A DNA stretch of 64,000 nt from Paracoccus sigandri (GCF_003709565.1 NZ_QNRC01000013.1:62001-126000), one strand, 5' to 3'. Positions 7,565 to 15,791 are shown, counted from the stretch's first letter. A program made the numbers and translations. Notes: a model not told the origin generated them from the sequence alone.

Positions 7565-10213
7565 ATGCCCGTACCTGTTTTTGATCTGCAGACCTTCGGG
7601 TCGGCACCGAACCAGTATACGACCGAGCAGGCGCTGGAGGCCGGGATCAACGCGGGCTTCGTGGCCCTCTGGAATGAGATCGTCGCAAAAGCCTCCCTCA
7701 CCGCCCTCAACCGCCTCGGCGTCATCCCCTTGACCGATATCGGCGGCACGGCAAATGCGATCACCGCCAGCATCTCGGCATCGGTGGTTGCCGACGGCGT
7801 GACGCTCAACAACACGTCCACCATCTCCTTCACACCCTCGGCCAGCAACACCGGCAGCCCGGTCACGCTGTTCGTCGCGGGCGACCAGGCGCGGCTCCTG
7901 CGCGGCGAGGACGGCGGCGACATCCCGGTCGGCTATCTCAAGGCGAGCCGGTTCTACATCGCGCAGCGCTTCGGTGCGAACTGGAAGATCATTTCTGGCG
8001 GGGCGACGTTTGATGATCTGGTGGCGATTGGGTCGGACCTCGCAGCCCTCGGGCTGATTGTCGGCGGGAAGGCGGACCAGAACGCCCTGACCGCGGCGAT
8101 CACCCAACAGCAGCAGGCCGACAACCTCGGCGACACGATCCGCCTGAACGTGGCGGAAGGGGGAACCGCGCAGGCCATCACCGCCACCATCCCGGCCGCA
8201 CAATCGCATATCGCGCTCAGCGCAGGCCAACCCGTCCAGTTCCGCTGGCCGGTGACCAATACCGGGGCCGATCCGACGATCACCATCGGCGGCGTCGCCT
8301 ATGCCATCAAGCGCAAGAACGGCGGGGCACTGGAGGCCGCCGACCTGATCGGGGGCAACCGCTACCGCGCCTTCGTCTTCCTCAACGATCCGGCAACTCT
8401 GCGTCTGGAAGGGGCGGCAGGCATGGGCGATATCAACGGGCTGGTCCAGGACCTGACCGCCAAACAGCTGCAGGCCGACCTGACGGAACGGGTCGCGCAG
8501 CGCGCGGACGATCGATCCCTGCCGCTCCTGTCGGATGGCGAGCCGGGCGAACTGGACTATCTCTTCTCGATCGGCGACGGCGCCGGTGGTCAGATGCTCG
8601 GCTTTCACCTCCTGCGCCGCATGATCGACCTGGGCTTCCCGCTCGCCTTCGGGCCGGGATCATCCTTTGTGGCCGGCGATAATGCACAATACCTGCTCTC
8701 GATCGAGGATGAAGGCGGCAACCCGATATTCGCCATCGGTCGTGACGGAACGGTCCATGGCGGCGCCATGTCGGGTGGCGGTTCGACCGCCGGCGTCGAT
8801 GTCGAGGGTTTCGCTGCCAAGCGCGCGGCAGACGAGGTTCCCATCCTCGACGACGACGAACAGACCTCGATCAAGACCTTCACCACCGATCGCGAGATGT
8901 ATGTCGGGACACCCTTCCGGGGTCAGAACTTTGCCAGCGGCGAGGCCGGGGCCGGCGTCGATGTCGGATGGCTGCCCCCGAATGGCGAGGTCAACATCGA
9001 GCTCAACCACGACGCCGCCTATATCTACTCGCGCATCGGCTTCGGCGGCACCGCACACAACACGCTGGTCCGGACGCCCGGCGTCTACACCGTGGTCCGC
9101 GTGTTCCGCATCGTCGGGCGCATCATCTATCACGTGATGACCGGCTCGGTCGTGGAATCGAGCACTGCGCCGATCCGCGCCCGCTCCATCGCCTTCGGCG
9201 GGCAGTCCCATATCGCGGGCGGTTTCGCCCAGGGCCTGGTTGCCGGGCTGCTGGACGGGATGGCCAACATGCAGTGGCGGCCGGGCGGCAACTGGATGCC
9301 CACACCGGTGCACTGGACGCCGCATTGCATCAACGGGGCGACCGGGGCCACCGCGATCACCAGCATCAGCCAGCCGTCCTGCTGGTGGATTAACGATACC
9401 CAGTCGGACGGCCCGGCCCTGACGACCTGGAAGAACCGCATCACGACCGCCGTCACCGACGGCCAGCCGGTGCCCGAGGACGTGATCTGGGCGCAGGGCG
9501 AGGGGGACACGCAGGCGCTGACCAACGGCACGCTGTCGCTCGCCGTCCACTGGGCCGACATGCAGGCCGTGTTCAACGAGATGCGGAACTTCCTCATCGG
9601 TCTCGGCGCGACCGATCCCCAGTTCTATATCGGCATGCTGGGCTGCGGCGAATCCAGCGGCCTGCGGGCCAGATCGCGCGGCTACACGGCCGTGCGCCAG
9701 AACTACCTGCGGCTGATCGCCGAGACGGCATGGGTCCACTATGCCTGCGAGCTCTACGACCTGCCGAGGGTCTACAACGACATCCACTACAATTTCCTCG
9801 GGCATTACACCCACGGTTATCGCTACAGCCGCGCGGTCAACAATGTGCGGGCCGGCCAGAACAACCGCCTCGGGCCGCAGGTCACATCGGCCACGCTGGA
9901 GGATGGCGGCCGCACCGTCCGGCTGACCATCTCCGGGGGCGATATTCGGATGCCCAGCAATCCAGCCGCGCCCTGGATCATCCCGGCAGGCGGCGACGCG
10001 CAGTCGCCGGGCGTTCCGGTCACGCGGGTGCGCACCGATGGCAACGACCTGCTGGTGACCGCGGCGCAGGACCTGACCGGCTGCCGGGTCATCTATCCCG
10101 ACGGCGCCGTGCCCAACCCTCGCGGCGACAGCATCATCTACGATGTCTCGGACGTGCATGTGAAAATGCCCGGCCTGCCGCTCAGAACCTTCATCACCGA
10201 CCCGCTCAGCTAA
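7565..10213 (+). CDS. Tail fibre with SGNH/sialate-O-acetylesterase-like domain
   Basis: An 882-aa protein. The N-terminal part (about 1-290) is a fibre-like, beta-rich region with a short coiled segment near 165-200. The C-terminal part from about residue 535 carries the three blocks of SASA-type SGNH esterases: GGQSH with the nucleophile candidate Ser548, WAQGEGD (642-648) and NDIH with Asp739/His741. These enzymes remove O-acetyl groups from sugars, so the fibre may deacetylate a surface polysaccharide during adsorption. A GAGAGGGA lies seven bases before the start. A smaller beta domain follows (about 780-882). The motifs are seen; the substrate is unknown. Confidence 0.75.
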   Translation: MPVPVFDLQTFGSAPNQYTTEQALEAGINAGFVALWNEIVAKASLTALNRLGVIPLTDIGGTANAITASISASVVADGVTLNNTSTISFTPSASNTGSPVTLFVAGDQARLLRGEDGGDIPVGYLKASRFYIAQRFGANWKIISGGATFDDLVAIGSDLAALGLIVGGKADQNALTAAITQQQQADNLGDTIRLNVAEGGTAQAITATIPAAQSHIALSAGQPVQFRWPVTNTGADPTITIGGVAYAIKRKNGGALEAADLIGGNRYRAFVFLNDPATLRLEGAAGMGDINGLVQDLTAKQLQADLTERVAQRADDRSLPLLSDGEPGELDYLFSIGDGAGGQMLGFHLLRRMIDLGFPLAFGPGSSFVAGDNAQYLLSIEDEGGNPIFAIGRDGTVHGGAMSGGGSTAGVDVEGFAAKRAADEVPILDDDEQTSIKTFTTDREMYVGTPFRGQNFASGEAGAGVDVGWLPPNGEVNIELNHDAAYIYSRIGFGGTAHNTLVRTPGVYTVVRVFRIVGRIIYHVMTGSVVESSTAPIRARSIAFGGQSHIAGGFAQGLVAGLLDGMANMQWRPGGNWMPTPVHWTPHCINGATGATAITSISQPSCWWINDTQSDGPALTTWKNRITTAVTDGQPVPEDVIWAQGEGDTQALTNGTLSLAVHWADMQAVFNEMRNFLIGLGATDPQFYIGMLGCGESSGLRARSRGYTAVRQNYLRLIAETAWVHYACELYDLPRVYNDIHYNFLGHYTHGYRYSRAVNNVRAGQNNRLGPQVTSATLEDGGRTVRLTISGGDIRMPSNPAAPWIIPAGGDAQSPGVPVTRVRTDGNDLLVTAAQDLTGCRVIYPDGAVPNPRGDSIIYDVSDVHVKMPGLPLRTFITDPLS

Positions 10214-10229
10214 AGCCAAGGAGGCCCAG

Positions 10230-11132
10230 ATGGCCGGATTGCAGATCATCATTCCCGGAGCCGACTTCTCGGACAGCGGCATTCCCCGCAACACCCGCTA
10301 CATCCGGGGAACCGAATTGCCGGCAGCCGGCGCGCTTGGCCTGTTCCTGCTGGAGGAGGGCACGCCCGGCAGTGTCTGGTCCGGGGCGTTCGAGAACCTG
10401 GTGCCGGGAACGGCTCCTGGCCGCGTATTCCCCGGCTGGGCGGCCCCGAGGATGCGCAATTTCGGCAGCGCCCGCGGCGGCTTCGAGGTCCCGAACATCA
10501 ACGGTACCCTGATCGATACCCGCATCCCGGCGCAGCGCAGCCAGTTCACCATGGCCATGGTCGTCCGGACACATGCCAGGCGCAGCAGCGTGTCGCCCTA
10601 CAACCTCATCCACATGACGACCAGCGACACCGCAAACAATCTGCCTGCCAGCAACGAGGGCAACCTCAACCTGATCAACAGCGGCTCGATCTGGGGCATG
10701 GGGGCGGCATTGTCCAACCCGCCGGGCCCCTTCATCCGCTTCGGCCCGCCAATCTCCAACAGCGGCAGTTTCACCGCCATGACCAATACCCTCGGCGTTC
10801 AGGACCAATGGAACGCGATCGCGATTTCGGTCGATGGTCCTGCTGGTTCAGCCCGCTTCCAGAGCCTGACCGATTTCCGCACCATCACCGATGCGGAGCG
10901 CGGCAACACGCTGATCCAAGACGCCTTCGTGACCAATCTCAGCCAGCGCAACGGCACCTTCCTGTTCGGGGGCGCCGTCAATGGCCCGAACCGCGACAGC
11001 GAGGGACCTCTGGTCGATGTGATGTGCGCGGCCGTCTACGGCATCCCGCACGGCGCGGCGGGAATCGAGACTATCCTGCGGGGGTTGGCGCAGATTGCTG
11101 CCGGCCGGGGCGTGGCGGTGGCGGGGTATTGA
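10230..11132 (+). CDS. Second fibre-like phage structural protein
   Basis: A 300-aa protein starting after a perfect AGGAGG. It is rich in Gly, Asn, Ser and short beta strands, with no transmembrane segment. Hydrophobic stretches such as QFTMAMVVRTH and QWNAIAISVDG have the rhythm of a LamG/concanavalin-type beta sandwich, seen in fibre tips and accessory receptor-binding proteins. It directly follows the esterase fibre, so it is probably a partner or accessory tip. I do not recognise a specific family. Confidence 0.5.
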   Translation: MAGLQIIIPGADFSDSGIPRNTRYIRGTELPAAGALGLFLLEEGTPGSVWSGAFENLVPGTAPGRVFPGWAAPRMRNFGSARGGFEVPNINGTLIDTRIPAQRSQFTMAMVVRTHARRSSVSPYNLIHMTTSDTANNLPASNEGNLNLINSGSIWGMGAALSNPPGPFIRFGPPISNSGSFTAMTNTLGVQDQWNAIAISVDGPAGSARFQSLTDFRTITDAERGNTLIQDAFVTNLSQRNGTFLFGGAVNGPNRDSEGPLVDVMCAAVYGIPHGAAGIETILRGLAQIAAGRGVAVAGY

Positions 11133-11144
11133 CGATCCGGCCCC

Positions 11145-11217
11145 GCCTCGCGCGAGGCCTCTCTAAGCGCGAGCAGATAGGCCCCTCGCCCGGGTAATCT
11201 GGGGTGTGGGCGAGGGG
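11145..11217 (+). terminator. Stem-loops after the fibre genes
   Basis: Two dyads follow the stop of the fibre-like gene. Bases 11145-11158 form a 14-base palindrome (GCCTCG/CGAGGC). Bases 11182-11191 pair perfectly with 11208-11217 (CCCCTCGCCC/GGGCGAGGGG, 16-base loop). No T tract follows, so this is a terminator-like or RNA-stabilising structure, not a clear intrinsic terminator. Confidence 0.4.
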
Positions 11218-11309
11218 GTCGCCCCGAACTGCCAATGCCCGGAGCGGGAAGACCATAACATGGCATCCGCGCAGCATCATGACGCCTCGCCGTTTCGTGA
11301 TGGGAAAAC

Positions 11310-11343
11310 GCCCCCGGCCGGACTGATGGCGGCGACCGGGGGC
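11310..11343 (-). terminator. GC-rich hairpin with T tract on the reverse strand
   Basis: Bases 11310-11317 (GCCCCCGG) pair with 11336-11343 (CCGGGGGC). On the reverse strand the stem is followed after one base by TTTT, so the structure would act as an intrinsic terminator for leftward transcription. It would stop transcripts from the reverse gene at 11890-12090 before they enter the tail genes. Confidence 0.4.
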
Positions 11344-11430
11344 TGCCCCTCGCACCAATCCCCAGGGCGATTCCCGCCATAGCACAAATCGCACCGAACG
11401 GTGCGGAAATCTTCATGCGCAGGAGGCGTG

Positions 11431-11802
11431 ATGACTGACAACGAGCCCGGCCTGTTCCAGCAGGTCCTTTTCTATATCGCCATGATCGGGGCATGGATCG
11501 CTGGCGAAGCTGGGCGGGCGGCACTGGCCGGCGCGGCGGGCGGCTTCGTTCGCTGGCTGACCTCGGAGCGGCGCCGGATCCGCGATGGCGTCGTTTCGGT
11601 TGTCGCGGGTGCGCTGATGGCGCGCTATGCCAGCCCCGTCATGCTGGCGCTGCTGGAGCGATGGCTGGGCGAGATGAGCGGCGACGTGGCGGGCGCGGCA
11701 GGCTTCGCGGCCGGGCTGGCCGGGATGTCGCTGGCCAAGCTGATCCTCGGCGCGATCGATGCCAATGTGCGCCGGATCAGCGGAGGGAGCCCTGATGCCT
11801 GA
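11431..11802 (+). CDS. Small membrane protein, candidate holin
   Basis: A 123-aa protein. I chose ATG 11431 because AGGAGG (11421-11426) lies four bases upstream; a GTG 30 bases earlier lacks this support. Three hydrophobic helices can be seen, at about residues 10-35, 52-75 and 88-108, separated by basic loops (SERRRIRDG). It stands at the start of the lysis region, before the endolysin. Holins are small membrane proteins of this type, but no conserved family can be named, and the gene at 12883 is a second candidate. Confidence 0.5.
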   Translation: MTDNEPGLFQQVLFYIAMIGAWIAGEAGRAALAGAAGGFVRWLTSERRRIRDGVVSVVAGALMARYASPVMLALLERWLGEMSGDVAGAAGFAAGLAGMSLAKLILGAIDANVRRISGGSPDA

Positions 11803-11893
11803 CTGGCTGCGCGCCTGGCTGCGCGAGGAGGCGCGGGCCTGGGCCTTCGCGCTGGCGCTGTTCATCACATTGGCGGTGGTGCGGGTGGTCTAG
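11795..11893 (+). CDS. 32-aa single-span membrane protein
   Basis: A very short frame with good translation signals: GGAGGGAG (11782-11789) lies five bases before ATG 11795, and the gene overlaps the previous one by eight bases. The peptide begins MPDWLRAWLREEARAW, an amphipathic helix, and continues with a hydrophobic span LALFITLAVVRVV. Its place in the lysis region suggests a spanin-like, antiholin or pinholin accessory role. That is inference from size, topology and position. Confidence 0.5.
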   Translation: MPDWLRAWLREEARAWAFALALFITLAVVRVV

Positions 11894-12090
11894 CGCATCG
11901 CTGCCAGTTCCGCCTCCAGCTTCTCCAGCGCGGCAATCGTCTCGTCATAGGCGCTGCCGGACTTGGGAAACTCCCGCTTCATCTTGCGGTAGAAGGCCAG
12001 CCATTTCGGCAGGTCCTCCAGCGGATAGGTCCCATGCCATTCCCGCTTGCGCAGCGTGAACGTGGATTCGTCATGTGTCGTCGTCGCCAT
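11890..12090 (-). CDS. Small hypothetical phage protein, reverse strand
   Basis: A 66-aa charged protein, MATTTHDESTFTLRKREW at its start, then HGTYPLEDLPKWLAFYRKMK and a C-terminal helix AALEKLEAELAAMR. I use ATG 12090; the longer reading to 12210 adds a Trp/Arg-rich stretch that looks non-coding. It runs against the lysis genes and ends convergently with the 32-aa gene, sharing the four bases CTAG as both stops. No family recognised. It may be expressed in the lysogen. Confidence 0.5.
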   Translation of the reverse strand: MATTTHDESTFTLRKREWHGTYPLEDLPKWLAFYRKMKREFPKSGSAYDETIAALEKLEAELAAMR

Positions 12091-12197
12091 GGCGGCGTGA
12101 TGGACCGCGCCGCCAGGTGAGGCAAGCCCCTGGATCGCCGGCCAGCGGAATAGCCGCCAGCCGCGACCCGTTTTCCAACCACACCGAGGATACAGCC

Positions 12198-12857
12198 ATG
12201 AGAAACGCACCCGTGCGCTATATCGTGCTGCACTACAGCGCGACCTATGCCGATCAGGATCTCGGCGTCGCCGACATACGCAAGATGCACCTCGCCCGCG
12301 GCTTCAGGGACGTGGGCTACCACTATGTCATCAAGCGCGACGGCACCGTCGAGAAGGGCCGGCCTGACAGCGTCACCGGCGCCCATGTCGCGAGCCACAA
12401 CACCGGGACCATCGGCATCTGCTGCATCGGCGGGCTGGAGCGCGCCACCGGGCCCAATGTCGGCGTGGACAATCGCACCGACGCGCAGAAGGCCGCGACG
12501 ATCCGGCTGGTGCGCGATCTGCTGGCCAGACATCCCGGCGCCCAGGTGGTCGGTCATCGCGACCTCGGCCCGACGCAATGCCCCGGCTTCGACGTGCGCA
12601 GCTGGTGGGCTTCGGTCGATCCCGGCAGCGCCTCGACCGTCACCACACCCGAGATCCCGCCGACCATCCGCCGTGGTTCCAGTGGCCAGCACGTCGCCAA
12701 TGCCCAGCACCGCCTTCTGGCGCGCGGTTATGCCATCGCCTCTGACGGGCTGTTCGGCCCGCAGACCGAGGCGGCAGTTCGCCAATTCCAGCGCGCCAAC
12801 GGCCTCGTGGCTGACGGGATCATCGGCCCCCGCAGCTGGGCCGTGCTGCTGGACTGA
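12198..12857 (+). CDS. Endolysin: N-acetylmuramoyl-L-alanine amidase + PG-binding
   Basis: A 219-aa endolysin that cuts the amide bond between N-acetylmuramic acid and L-alanine. Residues 1-140 are an Amidase_2/PGRP fold with the zinc ligands of T7 lysozyme type: His12 (VLHYSA), His120 (VGHRDLG) and Cys128 (TQCPGFD), plus Tyr41 in GYHYVIKRDG. Residues 156-219 are a PG_binding_1 domain (RRGSSGQHVANAQ...DGLFGPQTEAAVRQFQ). No signal peptide is present, so export depends on a holin. GAGGA lies seven bases before the start. It lies between the two candidate holin genes. Confidence 0.92.
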   Translation: MRNAPVRYIVLHYSATYADQDLGVADIRKMHLARGFRDVGYHYVIKRDGTVEKGRPDSVTGAHVASHNTGTIGICCIGGLERATGPNVGVDNRTDAQKAATIRLVRDLLARHPGAQVVGHRDLGPTQCPGFDVRSWWASVDPGSASTVTTPEIPPTIRRGSSGQHVANAQHRLLARGYAIASDGLFGPQTEAAVRQFQRANGLVADGIIGPRSWAVLLD

Positions 12858-12882
12858 CCATCATCATTGGAAAGGACACAAC

Positions 12883-13236
12883 ATGTTCCGCATCATCCGT
12901 GAAATCTCGGCCACGGTCCGCATGGCCAACCAGATCGCCGCTCAGGCCGGTGATGGCCCGCGCTGGTCGCTGTTCATCACCAACCGCAGCTTCATCGCCC
13001 AGGCGGTGGCCACAGGCTTCGCGCTGCTGGCAATCTTCGGGATCTTCCTGCCGGTCGGCGCCGAGGAGGTGGCCGAGATCATCGGCCTGGTCGGCTACCT
13101 GATCGCACAGGGCTGGGCACTGGCTGAACGCTTGATGGGCCGGACCCGCGTTGTCTGGTCGCGCCCGCAGGCCGTCGAGGCGGTTCAGGAAGCCGACGCC
13201 CTGTCGAAAGCCCTGCGCGATGCCGGCGCGCTGTGA
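12883..13236 (+). CDS. Candidate phage holin, two membrane spans
   Basis: A 117-aa protein starting 25 bases after the endolysin stop, with GGAAAGGA upstream. After an amphipathic N terminus (about 1-35) come two spans, AVATGFALLAIFGIFLPVG and AEIIGLVGYLIAQGWALAE, with a short loop, then a charged C-terminal tail (LSKALRDAGAL). Two spans and a charged tail next to an amidase fit a class II holin. The family is not recognised, so this rests on topology and neighbourhood. Confidence 0.6.
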   Translation: MFRIIREISATVRMANQIAAQAGDGPRWSLFITNRSFIAQAVATGFALLAIFGIFLPVGAEEVAEIIGLVGYLIAQGWALAERLMGRTRVVWSRPQAVEAVQEADALSKALRDAGAL

Positions 13237-13411
13237 GGGGCCGCAGGATCTGGCCGAGGTGGCGCAGCCTCTGGCGACGCCTGCGACGCTCGGCATCACC
13301 AAGGATGGTCTGACCATTTGGCGGGCGGGACAGCCGATCCTGCATGTCCCGTGTGAGGCGCCGCCGGGGATCGCGCTGCGGTGTCTGGTGGCGTGGCATG
13401 AGGGGTCGTGA
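13220..13411 (+). CDS. 63-aa hypothetical protein, end of phage late region
   Basis: A small frame that overlaps the candidate holin by 17 bases and reads MPARCEGPQDLAEVAQPLAT through GITKDGLTIWRAGQPILHVP to AWHEGS. It has three cysteines and beta-strand-like alternation, not the composition of a random high-GC frame. No upstream Shine-Dalgarno is obvious, so translation may be coupled. Unknown function; it appears to be the last gene of the phage late region. Confidence 0.4.
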   Translation: MPARCEGPQDLAEVAQPLATPATLGITKDGLTIWRAGQPILHVPCEAPPGIALRCLVAWHEGS

Positions 13412-13654
13412 GATTGAGCCCAAAGCCGTCATTCTTGGTGCTTTTTCAGGCTGCAGCTTATACGTTTAGTGGGCGGTGAAAATGCCGTAGGACAATATCC
13501 ACTCGATGGTTGCTACTACACCCATTCGATCCATGGGGATCTCGCCGGGGTGGAGATTTTCAAGAAAATGTGAAACCTTGAAGGTATAGCCACACTCAAT
13601 TGCCGCGCCGAAGCCTTCGGCGGCCGATCGATCAGCAGACTGAGAAAGGGACGC
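13412..13654. other. AT-richer non-coding junction
   Basis: About 240 bases without a credible gene, clearly more AT-rich than either side. A T5 run near 13443 lacks a good stem. An inverted repeat GCCGAA-GCC-TTCGGC lies at 13607-13621, just before the BCCT gene. This is where phage genes stop, so it could hold a promoter for the transporter; I see no convincing -35/-10 pair. Confidence 0.4.
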
Positions 13655-15394
13655 ATGACACAGACACCCCCGCCCGGAAAGCCGTTTCGCAAGGATCACA
13701 AGGGCCGACCCGGCGACCCTCGGCACGAACGGAACGCGCTGACCGGTCAGCATGCTCCTGAAACCGATGCCGACGTTGAGGCCCTGCCGGTGCCCGAAGG
13801 TCCAACCGAAATCATCTCGACCGATTACGAGATTGGACAGGACAATATCGAGGGCCGCCGGCTGGTCGCCTTCGACATCCACAACCCGGTCTTCATGATC
13901 TCGGCCGTGGCGGTGGTGGTCTTCACCGTGGCCACGCTGCTGTTTCCCGCCACGCTCGGGCCGTTCTTCGCCGGGCTGCGCGATGTCGTGACCAGCCGCT
14001 TCGACTGGTTCTTCCTGATCGCCGGCAATGTCTTCGTGCTGCTGAGCCTGGGGCTGATCTTCTCGCCCCTGGGCTCGGTGCGGCTGGGCGGCCCCGAGGC
14101 CACGCCGGATTTCAGCCTGACCGGCTGGTTTTCCATGCTGTTCGCCGCCGGGATGGGCATCGGGCTGATGTTCTATGGCGTCAGCGAACCTCTGGGCCAC
14201 TTCACCGCCTCGCTTGGCGGGCCGGTGGTCGAGAACGGCGTGCGCACCGACTGGGCGCCGCTGGACGGCGCGGTCGGGGACGAACTGGCCGCCCGCCGTC
14301 TGGCGATGGCCGCGACGATCTTCCACTGGGGGCTGCACCCTTGGGCGATCTATGCGGTGGTGGCGCTTGCTCTGGCGCTGTTCGCCTATAACAAGGGGTT
14401 GCCGCTGACGCTGCGTTCAGTCTTTTATCCGATCTTTGGCGAAAGGATCTGGGGCTGGCCGGGCCATGTCATCGACGTGATGGCAGTGCTGGCGACATTG
14501 TTCGGGCTGGCCACATCGCTGGGGATCGGGGCCGAGCAGGCCACAGCCGGCTTCGGCTTCCTGTTCGGCTGGACCGCAACCGATACCTCGAAGACCGTGC
14601 TAATCATCCTTATCACCGCCGTGGCCACTGGCTCTGTAGTCATGGGCGTCGAGAAGGGCGTCAAGCGGCTATCCGAGATCAATATGGTCATGGCGATCAT
14701 CCTGCTGCTGTTCGTGATCCTAGTTGGGCCGACATGGCAGATCATCACCGGTTTCTTCGGCAATCTGGGCGCCTATGCGACGAATATCCTGCCGCTGTCG
14801 AACCCGTTCGGACGCGACGACGACAATTTTCGTCAGGGCTGGACGGCCTTTTACTGGGCCTGGTGGATCAGCTGGTCGCCCTTCGTCGGCATGTTCATCG
14901 CCCGCGTCAGCCGTGGCCGCACTGTGCGGCAGTTCCTGATCGCGGTGCTGATCGTGCCTTCGCTGATCTCGGTGCTGTGGATGACGACATTCGGCGGCAC
15001 GGCGATCTCGCTCACGCTGGCGGGCTTTTCCGGCGTGACCGATGCGGCGCTGGAGTTGCAGTTGTTCCAGATGCTGTCGCAGCTGCCACTGACTGCGATC
15101 ACCAGCTTCGTGGGCATCGTGCTGGTCATCGTCTTCTTCGTGACCTCGTCGGATTCGGGCTCGCTGGTGATCGACACCATCGCGGCAGGCGGCAAGATCA
15201 ACGCGCCGGTGCCGCAGCGCATCTTCTGGTGCAGCTTCGAGGGGCTGGTCGCCATCGCGCTGCTGCTGGGCGGCGGGCTGGCCGCCTTGCAGGCGATGGC
15301 GGTGTCGACCGGGCTGCCGTTTACCATCGTGCTGCTGGGGGCATGCTTCGCGATCGTGAAGGGCCTCATCGCCGAAAAGCGCGAACTCACCTGA
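13655..15394 (+). CDS. BCCT-family transporter (betaine/choline/carnitine type)
   Basis: A 579-aa secondary transporter for quaternary ammonium compounds or similar osmolytes. After a hydrophilic N terminus of about 70 residues come the twelve-span core with GMGIGLMFYGVSEP and the BCCT signature WAWWISWSPFVGMFIARVSRGR, which holds the tryptophans of the substrate site. The short C terminus (EKRELT) lacks the long osmosensing tail of BetP. GAGAAAGGGA lies upstream of the ATG. It stands alone between the phage genes and the cstA remnant. Which compound it carries cannot be read from the sequence. Confidence 0.9.
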   Translation: MTQTPPPGKPFRKDHKGRPGDPRHERNALTGQHAPETDADVEALPVPEGPTEIISTDYEIGQDNIEGRRLVAFDIHNPVFMISAVAVVVFTVATLLFPATLGPFFAGLRDVVTSRFDWFFLIAGNVFVLLSLGLIFSPLGSVRLGGPEATPDFSLTGWFSMLFAAGMGIGLMFYGVSEPLGHFTASLGGPVVENGVRTDWAPLDGAVGDELAARRLAMAATIFHWGLHPWAIYAVVALALALFAYNKGLPLTLRSVFYPIFGERIWGWPGHVIDVMAVLATLFGLATSLGIGAEQATAGFGFLFGWTATDTSKTVLIILITAVATGSVVMGVEKGVKRLSEINMVMAIILLLFVILVGPTWQIITGFFGNLGAYATNILPLSNPFGRDDDNFRQGWTAFYWAWWISWSPFVGMFIARVSRGRTVRQFLIAVLIVPSLISVLWMTTFGGTAISLTLAGFSGVTDAALELQLFQMLSQLPLTAITSFVGIVLVIVFFVTSSDSGSLVIDTIAAGGKINAPVPQRIFWCSFEGLVAIALLLGGGLAALQAMAVSTGLPFTIVLLGACFAIVKGLIAEKRELT

Positions 15395-15416
15395 CTGGCG
15401 CTGGCGGGCATTCGTG

Positions 15417-15442
15417 ACGGGCGGACCGGATCCCGCCCGTTT
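15417..15442 (+). terminator. Hairpin after the BCCT gene
   Basis: ACGGGCGG (15417-15424) pairs perfectly with CCGCCCGT (15433-15440), eight-base loop, followed by a short TT. It is 23 bases past the BCCT stop. The T tract is weak. Confidence 0.5.
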
Positions 15443-15529
15443 CCGGGCACCATCTATCCGTGCGCTTCACGCTTCCGCACACCAAAAACTTTGCTAGCCT
15501 ACCTCCGGTGATACAGGGAGAAGCCCGGG

Positions 15530-15791
15530 ATGAACTCATTGGTTCTGATAGCAATCGGCTTGCTGGGGATCATGGCTGGCTGGGCGTTTCATTCACGTTT
15601 CATCGCCAACAGGATCTACCGACTCGATCCGGACTTCGTGACACCTGCGCATCAGTTCAGGGACGGGGTCGATTACGTGCCTACCAACCGATATGTGCTG
15701 TGGGGGCATCATTTCACTTCGGTCGCGGACACGGCAGCGATACGAGGCGGGCGAGAGGAAGAAGGTGAAAGAGGTGTGGCCGGATCGGTGA
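15530..15791 (+). pseudogene. cstA-family carbon starvation protein, internal deletion
   Basis: The first about 66 codons read like the N terminus of CstA peptide/pyruvate transporters: first span MNSLVLIAIGLLGIMAGW, then IYRLDPDFVTPAHQFRDGVD and YVPTNRYVLWGHHFTSVA. CstA normally continues for 500 or more residues with many more spans. Here homology stops at about 15728, and in another frame bases 15732-15791 read RQRYEAGERKKVKEVWPDR-stop, which looks like a CstA-type C terminus. The simplest explanation is one deletion that removed the middle and joined both ends out of frame. The open N-terminal frame continues to 15832 with unrelated sequence. AGGGAGAAG precedes the ATG. Confidence 0.7.

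Larger units (their letters stand above)
1..13411 (+). mobile_element. Siphovirus-type prophage, tail and lysis part
   Basis: A nearly continuous forward series of phage genes: tail tube, tail chaperones with a frameshift, tape measure, tail tip, hub, fibres, then an amidase endolysin beside small membrane proteins. The order matches lambda-like siphoviruses. Capsid, terminase, repressor and integrase genes are absent and would lie left of the window. The last phage-like gene ends at 13411. The true right boundary may be the tRNA-Arg fragment at 15931-15977, which would place the BCCT transporter and the cstA remnant inside the element; this is inference. Whether the prophage is functional cannot be judged from this part. 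Confidence 0.9.

Noticed and set aside
6029..8608. Reverse open frame of 859 codons across the hub and fibre genes
   Set aside because: Mirror of GC-rich forward codons; it crosses the boundary of two real genes and has no domain or ribosome site.
1..13411. Gene transfer agent instead of prophage
   Set aside because: The order tape measure-tip-peptidase-hub is similar, but the esterase fibre, amidase-holin region, moron and attachment scar fit a prophage better, and GTA-type hallmark proteins are not evident.
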